64,000 nt of DNA, from positions 24,994,501 to 25,058,500 of the forward strand of contig NC_092323.1 in the NCBI RefSeq assembly GCF_036785885.1, given 5' to 3'. Shown here in pieces: positions 1-10,464 of this stretch; the first letter of the stretch is position 1, and each line of letters opens with the position of its first letter. A program made the position numbers and the translations under genes. Source of the stretch: Coffea arabica. Its lineage: Eukaryota; Streptophyta; Magnoliopsida; Gentianales; Rubiaceae. Under the pieces are notes generated by a model. The model did no database searches. It was given only the letters and a program-made list of their open reading frames with translations, and had not been told where the DNA came from.

Positions 1-486
1 TCCTTAAATGATTAAAAAAATATTCAAATCACTTTCCTAAAATACAATTTTTTTAGCCTTTCAATTCTTTTAATTTTGGGTTTTCCTCTTTCCTTGCTAG
101 TTTCTTATTTTATTTCCAAGAAAATATCTTAAGATGAAATTGTGACCTGATTAATAATCATCAATTGAAATTTGTGACACGTGGCATCATACAAAAAATA
201 AAAATTAGTTTTTGATGCCTTTTAAACTTTCACCCAGAAATATGCAATTACAAACTCAAAACAAAAATTTTCGTTGAAATGGAATTTCTATTGGGAAGGA
301 TGAAAGAGAGAAGAAAGAGAAAAAGAAATAAAAGAAAGGAAAACAATTTCATCTTATGATATTTTCTTCAGGATAAAATGAGAAATTAGAAAGGAAAGAG
401 GAAAATCCAAAATTAAAAGAATTGAAAGGCTAAAAAAATTGTATTTTAGGAAAGTGATTTGAATATTTTTTTTAATCATTTAAGGA
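1..486. repeat. foldback (inverted-repeat) element
   Basis: Arms at about 1-150 and 337-486 are near-perfect reverse complements. The left arm opens TCCTTAAATGATT and the right arm closes AATCATTTAAGGA. The roughly 185 bp loop has no coding capacity. This is the shape of a foldback element or MITE. The left arm starts at the first base of the window, so a target-site duplication cannot be tested. A 35-bp purine-rich stretch at 311-345 recurs exactly at 573-607, just outside the right arm. Confidence 0.7.
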
Positions 487-2009
487 GAAGATAGATATCT
501 GCAATTCCTCTTTTTTTAATTTCAATCATTAAGATGAAAATTTTTATGGGAAAGAGGAAGAATTAAATAAAGAAGAAAGAGAAAAAGAAATAAAAGAAAG
601 GAAAACAAGCTAAATAAAAAGTCAAAATAATGCAAGGGCAATTTTGTCCTATAGGGGGTTAAGTGAGCACAATTAAAGGTTAGGGGGTAAACTGAGAAAT
701 GGAGTATACTTTAAGGGGATTAAATGTGATTAACCCTAAAATAAAAGAATTACACATATGACAAATTAACATCTCCATAATTGTAACTACAATAGTTATT
801 AACTTTTTTGATAAAACATAAGAAAATCATAAACTATAAAAAAAATTAATACCAGAAAATAAATATAGTGGCTGTATTAACAAGGAGTAAATTTCCAAAA
901 AGAGAGTTTTTAAACTAACTTCCCAAAGGGTGGCGATTTTTGAGTCTCTTCCCAAAGGGTAAAAAACGCATCCAAGGAATGCGTTCTTCCAAATAAAAAC
1001 GCAACTTTCAAATACGTTATTTTAATTTTCATAAATTTGTTTAAATATGAAAAATTGATTAAATAGCGCATAACATACTAGCTATTTGTGGGAAACTGAC
1101 AGGTTTTGTAGTATGTTTTGTACCAGCTCTTTATGGGAAACATACCAGCTCTTTATGAAAAAAATTGGTTAAATAGCGCCCAAAGGAAAACTAGTATGTT
1201 TTGTATTTAACATAAATTAAATATGTGAAAGTTAAAAAAAAAAAAATTTGCTCATAACATACCTGCTTTTTATGGGAAATTGGCAGGTTTTGTTTTTAAT
1301 GCACTATTTAACCAATTTCGTTGACCTGTGGAGTCCTCCCTCTTCCAAAACATGAACGGCTCATCAGTCAAAATCTCAGAGACCTCAACAATACATACAT
1401 GATTTAACCCTAGGCAACCTGTAAATTCAAACTATCTGCAGTTTATAAATGAAAGGGATTGCGTTCACTTTTCTAAAGGTACTTTGTAGTCAGGAAAATT
1501 TGGTAAAATATAAAACCAGAAGTTTTGGGTCGACCCAGATCGTCCATTTCTTTGCTGGCTGAGGATTTTCCACAATCTGCCAAAAGATATGTAGGCCAAA
1601 TTCGAGAAGAACAAGAGTTGTTATGATTGAGTGCCTCTTTATCGCTGAAGATATTTGCCCATTCCTATCCCATTTAGATCTACTTTAGATTTTTTTTTTC
1701 AAGAAATTTTGGATAAGAGATGAAGACTATATGATGAAGAAGAAGAGATAGGAAATCTGATGAAGAAGAAGAACAAAAGCTGCGGCGTGTGATGGAGAGA
1801 AAGAAAGGATAGGTCCGTCATAAATGTTGTCTGAGAGAATAAGTTGAGGGTTTTGTCCAAAACTTCCCAATTTGCTCGGGAATGGGATAAGTCCGATTTT
1901 TTAGAAATCATTCCAAAATTTGCATTCCAATAGACTTAACCCAAGTAACAAATAAGGGGTTCATTCCTTTATGTGATTCCCAAACCCTTTAACCCAGCAG
2001 TCCCTTAGT
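487..2009. other. AT-rich intergenic spacer with short repeats
   Basis: No gene is supported here. An imperfect ~40 bp direct repeat (CATAACATAC..GCT..TT.TGGGAAA) occurs near 1068-1106 and 1253-1292. Between and around the copies, the motif GGTTAAATAGCGC and its near reverse complement (1298-1315) suggest a small decayed foldback element. The remainder holds no recognisable motif. Confidence 0.5.
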
Positions 2010-2753
2010 TTATAATATTTTCTCGCAAAACAAATGGTCTCCAAACACCAGAAACATTTTCTGAAAAAATATTTTGCAACCAAACAAATGGACCGCTTGT
2101 CCAAAAATTTTGGATGCATTTTAGCTTTATAATTTGGAATAATGACAAGCTTAAAAAAAAATCGACCACAAATATTCTTGGCATTTCAAAATAAATAGAA
2201 AACAGAAGGACAAAGAAAGTGTCAGGTCAATCTGCTATCTGATTTCAAAAAAAAAAAAAAAAAAATATTTAGTACTCTCACTGGAATACATTACAGGAAT
2301 AAAAAAGTGTGCCTGGAATGTATATGCTTGTGCTCAGCTGGTCGTAAGGATCAAGCAAATCTGTAGCCATGTTGAAGAAAAATTTTAGAAATTGGGATAA
2401 TTGATCATAAACGTTATGAAATATTGAAGGGAATAAGAACAGCGGAATAGTTTCAAAACGTGTTTGATAGACAATGTTGAATTCATAAATGCATGACTAA
2501 TCGAATCAAAGAATTGGGAAGCTCCAGAAACTGGATTGACAAACATGAAATGTTATAGAATTGAATTGATTGAACATATACAAATACAAAAGCGATAGTA
2601 TATCTAACCTGATAAGTGGAACCCGCCCTACTTTTGAGTCTCTGCCCACTCAAGAAGATACATCATCAGCACCCGTTGCAAAAAATGTGATGAGAGGAAA
2701 TCGACTCTCTTTCTCAGTTGGCACTAAGAAGAAACCATGGACTGTTGCCAATT
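2010..2753 (-). repeat. 3' flank of NLR gene A, shared with its paralogues
   Basis: This stretch lies downstream of gene A. Bases 2210-2753 align along their length with 39125-39586 (downstream of gene C). Bases 2525-2753 match the reverse complement of 20379-20590, and 2010-2160 match the reverse complement of about 21080-21249 (downstream of the inverted gene B 3' half). The flank was therefore copied with the genes. On the coding strand a CAG/GTTAGAT step is conserved in A and B. It could be a 3' UTR splice donor, but there is no transcript evidence. Confidence 0.75.
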
Positions 2754-5700
2754 TTAAATAATAATAACGATCTTTAGATCTTCATTTCCCATATCCATCT
2801 GTTCTTGCTGAATTTGCTTCACAGAATTTATGGCAGACTCATGACACCATTTCACCTCAATCATGTCAAGAGTAAGGGTTTCCCCTAAACAAGAAGGGAC
2901 CTCTTCCAGACTTAAACACTTCTCTAAAACCAATTTCTCAAGACAGCAAAAATTATCACATGATGCAGTCCACCAGCGAATGTCCAAGCATGAAAATTTC
3001 AAGCATCGGAGATTTTGGAACTCCCCTTCTTCCATTTCCCATTTTCCCCCCACAAAGGAATCATAGTATAATTTAAGCACTTTAAGGTTAGGCAGCTTTC
3101 CAATTGCTGAAATTTTACTCCATGGCTGACGACTATTTAAAAGAGTCAACTTTCTCAAATTCAATGGGAATACAAACTCATATCCAGCAAATCTACCCAT
3201 TTTAAGTGATTCTAAACGACTCAAGTAGTCCAGCATGAGAATCCCATCGTGATATTCAGCAGATGCGCCGTATTCAGAATCCCAATTGTGATTCCCATTC
3301 ACGCATGTTAGCCTGCGGATGCTCGGTAACTTTGAGAGTATCTTTTGCAAGCTTTGACTTTGAGAAGAGGGATCGATTGCAAGGGATAAAGTTTCTAAGT
3401 GCTCTAAATCTGGGGATCCTTCAAGATTGTCGATGGGAAATTTGAAACCACCAGTTCCATAATTTGGGAAAACAACAAGATGCTTTAATGTTTTAATGTT
3501 CCAGATAGCGTTCGGTAACAGAAGATTAAAAATAACGGGTCCTCCTATAGCCAAAGTTTCTAACCTTGAGAGGTTGGCTATTGCAGATGGGATTTTCCCA
3601 ATTTCCCATTGAATCCTCGAGTACCGCAAGTGAACAAGGAATAATACTTCCCTTGGAAAATACCGACTAACCATCTCCCCCAAATCCAACACTCTAAGAA
3701 GTTTAGATAACAGAAATTTGAGTGAGCTTCCATCCAGCGGCCGTCCATATTTACTATCAGGGAAGAGCAAACAACGCAAATTGGGAAAAAACAGCCTTGA
3801 CTTTATAAGTTCCCAACTGGTAGCATGGAAAATGGATAGCCGGTGGAGGTTATACGGTCTAGTAAAAGTAAGAAGGTCATCCCCATATAAAATCTGAAGA
3901 AAATTTTCTTCTTTTGCTTTCTCCACACAAAACTCATGTACCAAATCATGAATTCGGCAAACTTCGATCCCACCTAAAGATCTTCGATGTGTAGGCATAA
4001 CTAAACTTCTCCCAATAAGATCCATCAAATAGTTGTCTGCCACATCCTCTAAACTCTTTCCTTCAATCTTTCGCACGAATCCTTCAGAGATCCAAAGCCG
4101 TAACAACCTTCGGACTGGAATGTCTCGGCCTTCCTGAAATGCACCCAAGTAAAGAAGGCATGGTTTCAAATAATCAGGTAAATAATTATAACTGTACTCA
4201 AGTGTCTTCATGCAGTGTTCATTTTCCACAAAAATGGTGGAACTTAGACGTCTTGCGACTTCTTCCCAGCAATCTTGTTGAATAGTATCAAGAATTCCAG
4301 CAACAAGGACAACTGCAAGAGGTAGGCCCTTACAGCATTTTGCTATGTGCAGTACAACTTCACTTAATGTTGGAGGACAATCTTCTTTGGCAAATAGCTT
4401 CTTCTGCAGCAATTCCAAACTCTCTTTATCAGTAAGTGGGCGAAGATGGAGAGGCTTGCTATCAGGTTTAATTTCCAAAGACAAGTTATGAAATCTGCTG
4501 GTTAAGAGTATCCTGTTTCCAATGCAATCATCTGGCAATGAGTGTTTCAACAAATTCCACCCCTCAATGTCCCAAACATCATCCAAAACGATGACATACC
4601 TCTTCCCTTTCAATTGCTGGTACAGCTTTGCAGCCAAATCATCTTCATTCATCTTATGATATTGGTCACTACTCCTAGAATCAATTACACACAAAATCTG
4701 CAGTAACAAATTGTGCTTGCTATATACTTGAGAAACAGTACACCAAGCACAAATATGGAAATGGAACTTTATTGAAGGATCACTGCAGACATTCTTGGCT
4801 AAAGTTGTCTTACCAAGCCCAGGCATACCCACCACGGCAACAACATTGAGCTGGCTTGATCCTCTCATAAGTCTATCAATTATACTTTCCACCTGGTCAT
4901 TGAGACCTACTAGAGCTTCATTAAATATTGGAGCAACAATTTGTGATGGCATGTGAATGGTAGTCTTGGTAACTTTCAGGGTTTCACCATCATATCTTAT
5001 GCTATCATAGATCTCTTCAGCCTCAATTTTCATAAGCTTGATATCTCCAGCAAAAGCATTCAAACACCCTTCTTGTTTATCACCAAGCAGTGCAGAGTCA
5101 ATTTCTAATTCTACACTGTATGCAACCTTCATGACACGACTCCAAAGAGTTTGGAGTTTTTCATTTTGGTTGCGCTGCTCCACAATATTTCCTAGGAAAG
5201 CTCTTAAGAATACAAGATCTTCTAGGATTGTGCATATTGAATTGTTTGGGAAAGCAATTGAATCAGTAGTAGAACTTGCTAGTTCCTTGAGACTTTCAAG
5301 AAGAAAATCAAGAGAGCCGAGCTCGTTAGTCTTAGGGAAACTAAGTGATGATGATGGTAGTGGATAAATGCACACAAGTTCTGCAATGATCAACTTCAGC
5401 ACTTCAAGCAAATGAGAAAGCGCTAGATCTGTTTCCTTCTGCAAGCCTTCTTTCATTTCATTCACAGAAAGGGAGAAAATCACAATTCCTGCATCAGAAA
5501 CTACAACTCCAATGAGATCCTTCATCTCATCATTTAGCTCATTGAACTTCTCCTGCACCCGGCTAAGAAGGATGATTAGGACTCTTACTCCCTCGTGGAG
5601 TTTTAGCATTTGATCCTTCACTGGAACCAAGAAACTGGTATAAGATTCTAATAGCTCCATAAGACTAAGCAGGAGATAATCAATAAATTCAGCCAATTGA

Positions 5701-6581
5701 TGCTTATTCTCCTCCATAGCTAACGTGTAGGATGATCTTGATAACTTGGAAGCTGTCAAAACATGGATATAAATTTCTCGGACTTGTGGAACAACAGGAT
5801 CAATCTTCTTGTGTATCAATTGAGAAATTTCAGTTTTTATCTCATTGCACATTTGTTTATCATCTCTTTGAAACCAGGATCTACAGATCAGGCTTGCAGC
5901 ATTGACAGCCACAACTTCAACGTGAACCAACAGATCTTTTAAGTGCTCACCCTCAACAACTTGTAGTGTCACAAACCGAATGAAACTCTTCAAGAACATT
6001 AGCTTCTCTAGAAGGGTTCGCATTACAATTTTCAAATCTTCATCAAATTTATAATATCTGCCATAAAGATGCCTCAGATTCTCTGAAATGGAATCAATGA
6101 AATCCACAACAAGTTGTAAATCTCCCAGCGAGTAGTAGAGAAACAAACTGATGATGTCGAATTCCTTGATATCTGAATCAAAAAACAACCACATATTATC
6201 CTCGAGTCTGGCGAGCTCAGATCTGATGTCACTATGATTTGATGCACTAGACTGAATATGTCTGAAAAAGGCAGAGTCAAGTCCATGTGTTATCCCCCTA
6301 ACTAGATCTTGAATCCTGAACGAAATACTGTTAAGTCTGAAACTATCAGATTTAGCATCACCATTTTCCTCCTTATCGCATTCCAAACGCATAAATTGAT
6401 TGCTCCTCCTCTTCCTACACTTTCTAATATATAGATCAAAGGATTTCAATATACATATCCCCGTCTTTAGGTTTCGGATATAATAATCGAGCTGAAAGTT
6501 GAGTGTCCAGTTAATCCGGTCCAGATGATCTGAAGCAAAATCGAAGCAACCAGTGCTACTGCCTGAGGAGATGTTCATCAT
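2754..6581 (-). CDS. NLR immune receptor, R1-type (gene A, intact)
   Basis: Uninterrupted 1275-codon frame for an intracellular nucleotide-binding leucine-rich-repeat receptor of the R1 family (late-blight resistance R1 and R1A/R1B homologues). Receptors of this type detect pathogen effectors and trigger immune signalling; the ligand of this one is unknown. Residues 1 to about 550 form the long R1-type N-terminal region. NB-ARC motifs follow in order: P-loop GMPGLGKTT (585-593), kinase-2 YVIVLDDVW (662-670), RNBS-B RILLTSR (690-696), GLPLA (752-756) and IHD in the MHD position (877-879). About 380 residues of leucine-rich repeats complete the protein. The length is close to that known for R1 (about 1.3 thousand residues). 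The ATG-ATG start at 6581 aligns with the starts of genes B and C. All core nucleotide-binding residues are present, so it is probably functional. No intron is needed to read it. Confidence 0.93.
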   Translation of the reverse strand: MMNISSGSSTGCFDFASDHLDRINWTLNFQLDYYIRNLKTGICILKSFDLYIRKCRKRRSNQFMRLECDKEENGDAKSDSFRLNSISFRIQDLVRGITHGLDSAFFRHIQSSASNHSDIRSELARLEDNMWLFFDSDIKEFDIISLFLYYSLGDLQLVVDFIDSISENLRHLYGRYYKFDEDLKIVMRTLLEKLMFLKSFIRFVTLQVVEGEHLKDLLVHVEVVAVNAASLICRSWFQRDDKQMCNEIKTEISQLIHKKIDPVVPQVREIYIHVLTASKLSRSSYTLAMEENKHQLAEFIDYLLLSLMELLESYTSFLVPVKDQMLKLHEGVRVLIILLSRVQEKFNELNDEMKDLIGVVVSDAGIVIFSLSVNEMKEGLQKETDLALSHLLEVLKLIIAELVCIYPLPSSSLSFPKTNELGSLDFLLESLKELASSTTDSIAFPNNSICTILEDLVFLRAFLGNIVEQRNQNEKLQTLWSRVMKVAYSVELEIDSALLGDKQEGCLNAFAGDIKLMKIEAEEIYDSIRYDGETLKVTKTTIHMPSQIVAPIFNEALVGLNDQVESIIDRLMRGSSQLNVVAVVGMPGLGKTTLAKNVCSDPSIKFHFHICAWCTVSQVYSKHNLLLQILCVIDSRSSDQYHKMNEDDLAAKLYQQLKGKRYVIVLDDVWDIEGWNLLKHSLPDDCIGNRILLTSRFHNLSLEIKPDSKPLHLRPLTDKESLELLQKKLFAKEDCPPTLSEVVLHIAKCCKGLPLAVVLVAGILDTIQQDCWEEVARRLSSTIFVENEHCMKTLEYSYNYLPDYLKPCLLYLGAFQEGRDIPVRRLLRLWISEGFVRKIEGKSLEDVADNYLMDLIGRSLVMPTHRRSLGGIEVCRIHDLVHEFCVEKAKEENFLQILYGDDLLTFTRPYNLHRLSIFHATSWELIKSRLFFPNLRCLLFPDSKYGRPLDGSSLKFLLSKLLRVLDLGEMVSRYFPREVLFLVHLRYSRIQWEIGKIPSAIANLSRLETLAIGGPVIFNLLLPNAIWNIKTLKHLVVFPNYGTGGFKFPIDNLEGSPDLEHLETLSLAIDPSSQSQSLQKILSKLPSIRRLTCVNGNHNWDSEYGASAEYHDGILMLDYLSRLESLKMGRFAGYEFVFPLNLRKLTLLNSRQPWSKISAIGKLPNLKVLKLYYDSFVGGKWEMEEGEFQNLRCLKFSCLDIRWWTASCDNFCCLEKLVLEKCLSLEEVPSCLGETLTLDMIEVKWCHESAINSVKQIQQEQMDMGNEDLKIVIII

Positions 6582-6960
6582 GGTACCTACTTTTCACTTT
6601 GATATCAGAATTCTGTCTGTTTAGCTGTTGATATTTAAGATCTACAATTTTCTTATGATCTAACAACAATAGTCACACATTGCTGTCAAGAGTCTAGACT
6701 CTTTTTTTCTTTGTGTCTGTGCTGTGTGGTAGGGGTGGTGGAGCCTAAGGATCAAAAGTGGATAAGGCAATTATTAGTCATTTTAATTTGTAACAAGCAT
6801 GCTATATGAGTAGGCTTAGACTTGTTTTTCGTTGGAACTATTGAATTACCATATGAGGAAATGAGGCATATTTAAGTCTTTCCAAATAAAGATCCTGAGC
6901 TGATTTGCTAAACTAGAAAAGGACATTTTGCATGATCCATGGCTGCCATTACCCAATTTT
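6582..6960 (-). promoter_or_regulatory. upstream region of gene A, conserved among the NLR copies
   Basis: The first ~125 bp upstream of the ATG align with 24481-24604 (upstream of gene B). Bases 6729-6860 align with 25361-25490, and 6870-6960 with about 43640-43760 (upstream of gene C). Conservation of this non-coding DNA shows that the duplicated unit included the promoter. A 16-bp perfect palindrome, AAGAGTCTAGACTCTT, lies at 6688-6703; gene B has an imperfect version near 24586. No convincing TATA box was found. Confidence 0.6.
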
Positions 6961-7254
6961 CTTCAATTAAAATCAGTGATTTTTTTTAACATAGAGTATA
7001 AATGAAGAGAAAGTTCCATGAATTGAAATACATCTATCCATCTATATCTATACTATATAAGGGCAAGTTTGCAATACTGAATTGGTGCGTTAGATTTCGT
7101 ATTCCAAAAATACGCTCACTATAGATTTTAATAACTTTGTTCTGCTTCCAAATATGAATATCCTTTCTTATATTGTTAAGGCTATTTATGAAACACCAAC
7201 AATGAATTTTTAGCTTAGAAATATAAATTCTATTGAAATAAATTTTCTTAATTT
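6961..7254. other. AT-rich spacer
   Basis: Upstream of gene A and its conserved flank. Nothing recognisable apart from AT-rich sequence leading into the tandem repeat that follows. Confidence 0.5.
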
Positions 7255-7520
7255 TCCTGAGGAGAAGTATGGAAAGTAAATGTTCAGAAAGAAGTTTTAA
7301 AGATTACATTGGTGGTCAATTAATTGCATAATCAAATATAGAGATCTCCTAAAGTTTCTTGAGCAATATTATGGAAAGAAAATGTTTGGACAGAAGTTTT
7401 ACAAATTTCTTTAAGCAGTCAATTAATTGCATAAACAAATATGGAGATTTCCTTAATTTTCTTGAGCAATAGTGTGACAATAAATTGTTTGGAGAAAATT
7501 TTTAGAAACTTCTTTGGCAA
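7255..7520. repeat. tandem repeat, unit about 102-103 bp, 2.5 copies
   Basis: Three successive units begin TCYTGAGSA at 7255, 7357 and 7460. They share internal blocks, including GTCAATTAATTGCATAA and AAATATRGAGAT. The third unit is partial. The units differ by scattered substitutions, so the array is not recent. No coding function is implied. Confidence 0.65.
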
Positions 7521-7937
7521 TACACTTGGAAACTAAACAAGAATAGTTTATCAATTTCTTATTCAACATGATTGTTATGATTGTAAGGAAACTTTCCTGG
7601 AAGCACTTTTGGAAATTAAAGAAGAATATCAAAAAAAATTTTAGGAATAAAATTTTAGACTGAAGGAAATACTCAAGGAAAGTGTTTAAAATCAAACTTT
7701 ACATGAAAATGCAAAAAATACATATATATTATTGCATATGAATTTTAGAAATCAAGTGAAGTTATATTTAGAAGAAAATTTCTTAGTATGATAGATCAAC
7801 GTGAGATTCGAAATCAACTAATTGAAGGAATTACACCAAGTGATGTGGTTCTTCTAGTCTCGTACTGGCAAGGCATAATTACCAAAATTGAGCTTCTGTA
7901 TGTCAGCCTTTAGGAAGAGCTCAATTCGGTAATTAAA
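7521..7937. other. AT-rich spacer
   Basis: Low-complexity AT-rich DNA with only short open frames. No feature is recognised. Confidence 0.4.
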
Positions 7938-8390
7938 AATACCTGTCGTTGATGAGCACCGTAATCAACTCTTTTTGAAGAAATTGACTGCTGAAGCTCC
8001 AGCAATCCGCACCAGCTTCGCCACCTCCCCAACAACCGCCTCTTACTCCACTCCAATAGTTAAAACTCAGTAAATTTATTTTAAAAAATGCAAATTTTTT
8101 TTGTGGGATTTCTTTGAAAAGTATACTACCATACAAGCAGATTTGTGAGAGTCACTGAATGTCTGCGACGAGATAGTCCGCGGTAGCAGGGCTTCACTTT
8201 CTCGCCCACTAAACAAGGGTTTTGTGAAGAATATGCTTTTAACTTTTCTTGCCCACAATAATGCTGCCTTTCGCTTTTCCAAATAAACAAAGGTTCTGTG
8301 AAGAGGAATAGAGGATACTTTCCGCATTTCACACCAGGTAGTGGCGCTTTTCAACGAACCTTTGTTGCATCCATTAAGGCAGAAACATGA
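7938..8390. repeat. duplicated block, copy 1 (partner at 29190-29580)
   Basis: About 400 bp aligns directly with 29190-29580, including the shared segment GTGGGATTTCTTTGAAAAGTA. Homology resumes at about 9212-9330 versus 29588-29710, so about 800 bp has been inserted in this copy or lost from the other. Open frames on the minus strand (8076-8354 and others) are not conserved as protein between the copies. The block is best read as duplicated non-coding DNA travelling with the NLR cluster. Confidence 0.7.
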
Positions 8391-9211
8391 GTCGTTTTTG
8401 TGGTCAGTTTCAGGTTTGTTTTATCTTTTTAAGTTTGCTGCATGGAACACTATCTCCTCCTCTCCTCCTTCTCTCTTCTTTCTCTCTAGAAAAATTCTCT
8501 AACTAAAACTTCCTTCAACTCTTCCATGGGAGATAGATCAGATTTTTCTGATGTTTTCCTATGGAAGGAGCCCTCTCTATAGTTTCTTTTTATTTGTATG
8601 AATAAAATCTCTTTTAAGATTTTCTAATGAGAGTTTATTCTCTCTTTAGGGTTGTCTAGTGAGAGTTTTCTTCTTTTTTAAATCTTTTAATAAGAGTTTT
8701 ATTCTTTCTAGGGATTTCTAGTGAAAGTTTTTTGATAATTTTTTCATTTTTCTTTTATTAGATCTAAATTTTTTCAAATTATGATTATCAGATTTGGAAC
8801 ACTGTCACGCATGCGACCAGGGGAGGGGGAAGAGAGGTGGCGGGGTAGAGGGGAGGGGAGGGGGAAGAGAGGTGGTGGGGGAGACGGGAAGAGAAAAAAA
8901 AACTCTACGGGTGCCGGAGGTTGAAGTGGGGAAAATGTTGCTGTGTGTTTTTGACTATTTTGAAATGTGTATTTTAAAAACTTTAAGAAGTTTTTTAAGG
9001 TTATTATAGTTAAAGTTGTTAAAAAACTTGTAGGAGAAAAACTAGGCAAAAAACTCATTTGCCAAACGGGACCAATATTTGTCATTGGTGTAGATTTTAA
9101 TGAAATTATGATATTTTATAAAAAAACAAAAAAAGTTTGCTGCATGATTGTTAGTTAGTGCTAATTATGTGGGACCTATCATATTTTTAGTGCTATTCTA
9201 TTGAGTCATCT
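8391..9211. other. insertion relative to the duplicated copy; includes a G-rich tract
   Basis: This segment is absent from the partner copy near 29.58 kb. Bases 8600-8740 carry three loosely repeated phrases with GAGAGTTT and CTAGGG-like cores, a look often met in plant retroelement leaders. No reverse transcriptase or other coding motif is present, so the identity is open. Bases 9140-9260 hold a degenerate tandem copy of TTAGTGCTAATT. Confidence 0.35.
8817..8895 (+). repeat. G-rich tract with an internal tandem repeat
   Basis: A run of GGGG/GGGGG blocks separated by short A/G/T spacers, built from two copies of a unit containing GGGGGAAGAGAGGTGG. With more than four G-runs within 80 bp it fits the simple pattern for a possible G-quadruplex. 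It stands out sharply from its AT-rich surroundings. Confidence 0.6.
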
Positions 9212-9330
9212 TAGGCCTCAACAATAATTAGTGCTAATTGGGCGGGACCTATCACAATTTTAAAGTTTGTCAATTTTTTTAAAAAACACAAATTTCATGG
9301 AGAAGATTCTACGACTTTTTTCCCCCTTGT

Positions 9331-9978
9331 AAAGGAATATAATAGTCTCACAAACAAATGCTTACAAACATGTATAAAAACTCCCCCAATTGTTATCCTT
9401 TGGTATGTTAAATACCCACAAAAGAAAGTGTCAGTTTAAGGAGAAATGATAGTGATAAGTTCAGGGGCAGGATGAGTTGGGCGATTTGGTGAAGGAAATG
9501 TAAGTGAAACATCTCGAGATCTTGGATTTGAACCCTCCTATTTAAATTTTTTTTTTTTTAAAAAAGATACTGATAAGCTTAAGAATTTCAGTAGCGTCAT
9601 CGTTTTTGTGATATTATTGTTATCGTCTTTTTAAAATTGTGCATGATATCTCTTGTAGTTTGGCACTATTCAGCTTTTCTACTCTATTGCCTTTTTTTTC
9701 GCTTGTTTAATTTTGCTAGCTTAGTTGCAATGAGTTCTTGCTCACGTGGAGAAACAATCCGTTTTGCTTCTTTTCTTTCTGTTGGTTAAATAATTTAAGG
9801 GATAATTAGTTCTTGCTTACTTTAGTCAAACGATATTGATCAAGTATGAAATCATGAAAAAGCTTGTTTGGAATACACCCAGATTTGTGATTTATTAGTT
9901 AAAAAAGAAGAAGAGAAAGCTCATTTGAGTATGTCTTCTTGTTTTCCTTGCTAAAAAATAGTGCACCAAATTAACTAA
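9331..9978. other. AT-rich spacer
   Basis: No gene, RNA or repeat boundary is recognised here. Confidence 0.4.
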
Positions 9979-10134
9979 GAATAAATCTTAGATATAATGA
10001 TAGTACATACACTATCAGTATTGTTGAATCCATGACACATATGTACACAAGTTGGAGTTTAAATTCAAATTTTGTAGTTGTCGCTCATCCAAAACTGATA
10101 ATGTATATACTATCTATGTGCAAAAGATTAATCT
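9979..10134. mobile_element. 156-bp palindromic MITE, MULE-type (9-bp TSD)
   Basis: The element reads GAATAAATCTTA to AAAGATTAATCT with partly complementary ends. It is flanked by a perfect 9-bp direct repeat, ATTAACTAA, at 9970-9978 and 10135-10143. A 9-bp duplication is typical of Mutator-like transposons. A second member lies at 11122-11266 and broken pieces lie near 54.95-55.09 kb. There is no coding capacity. Confidence 0.8.
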
Positions 10135-10464
10135 ATTAACTAAACTCTTAACGAATAGATTGGATTTCATAAAAATTTGCATTTTAATGAGCTTGAATTA
10201 AATTCTAACAACGATTATAATTTAATCAACTTATCAAATCGAGTTCAAACTTGTAACCATTTGGTTCAATACAACTCCAATAGTTTCCAACTTCAAATAT
10301 ATACTTAGGATAATTTCATAAACCTTCCCTAAGTTTTCTTTCCCTTAATATAGCACTCCTGATACCTGTCTTAAATTGTGTTTTTAACATTGTCAGCACC
10401 TTCATATTAAATTAACATTAAAATGCATATCATAAGTGACAAACATTTTAGTTCCATGTTGGCT
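10135..10464. other. AT-rich spacer
   Basis: Nothing recognisable between the MITE and the gypsy LTR. Confidence 0.4.

Noticed and set aside
5038..5367. 109-codon plus-strand frame
   Set aside because: Antisense shadow of NLR gene A. Its equivalents at 41886-42218 and 41058-41300 are likewise shadows of gene C.
8076..8354. 92-codon minus frame as a gene duplicated at 29288-29562
   Set aside because: DNA is conserved between the copies but frame and protein are not.
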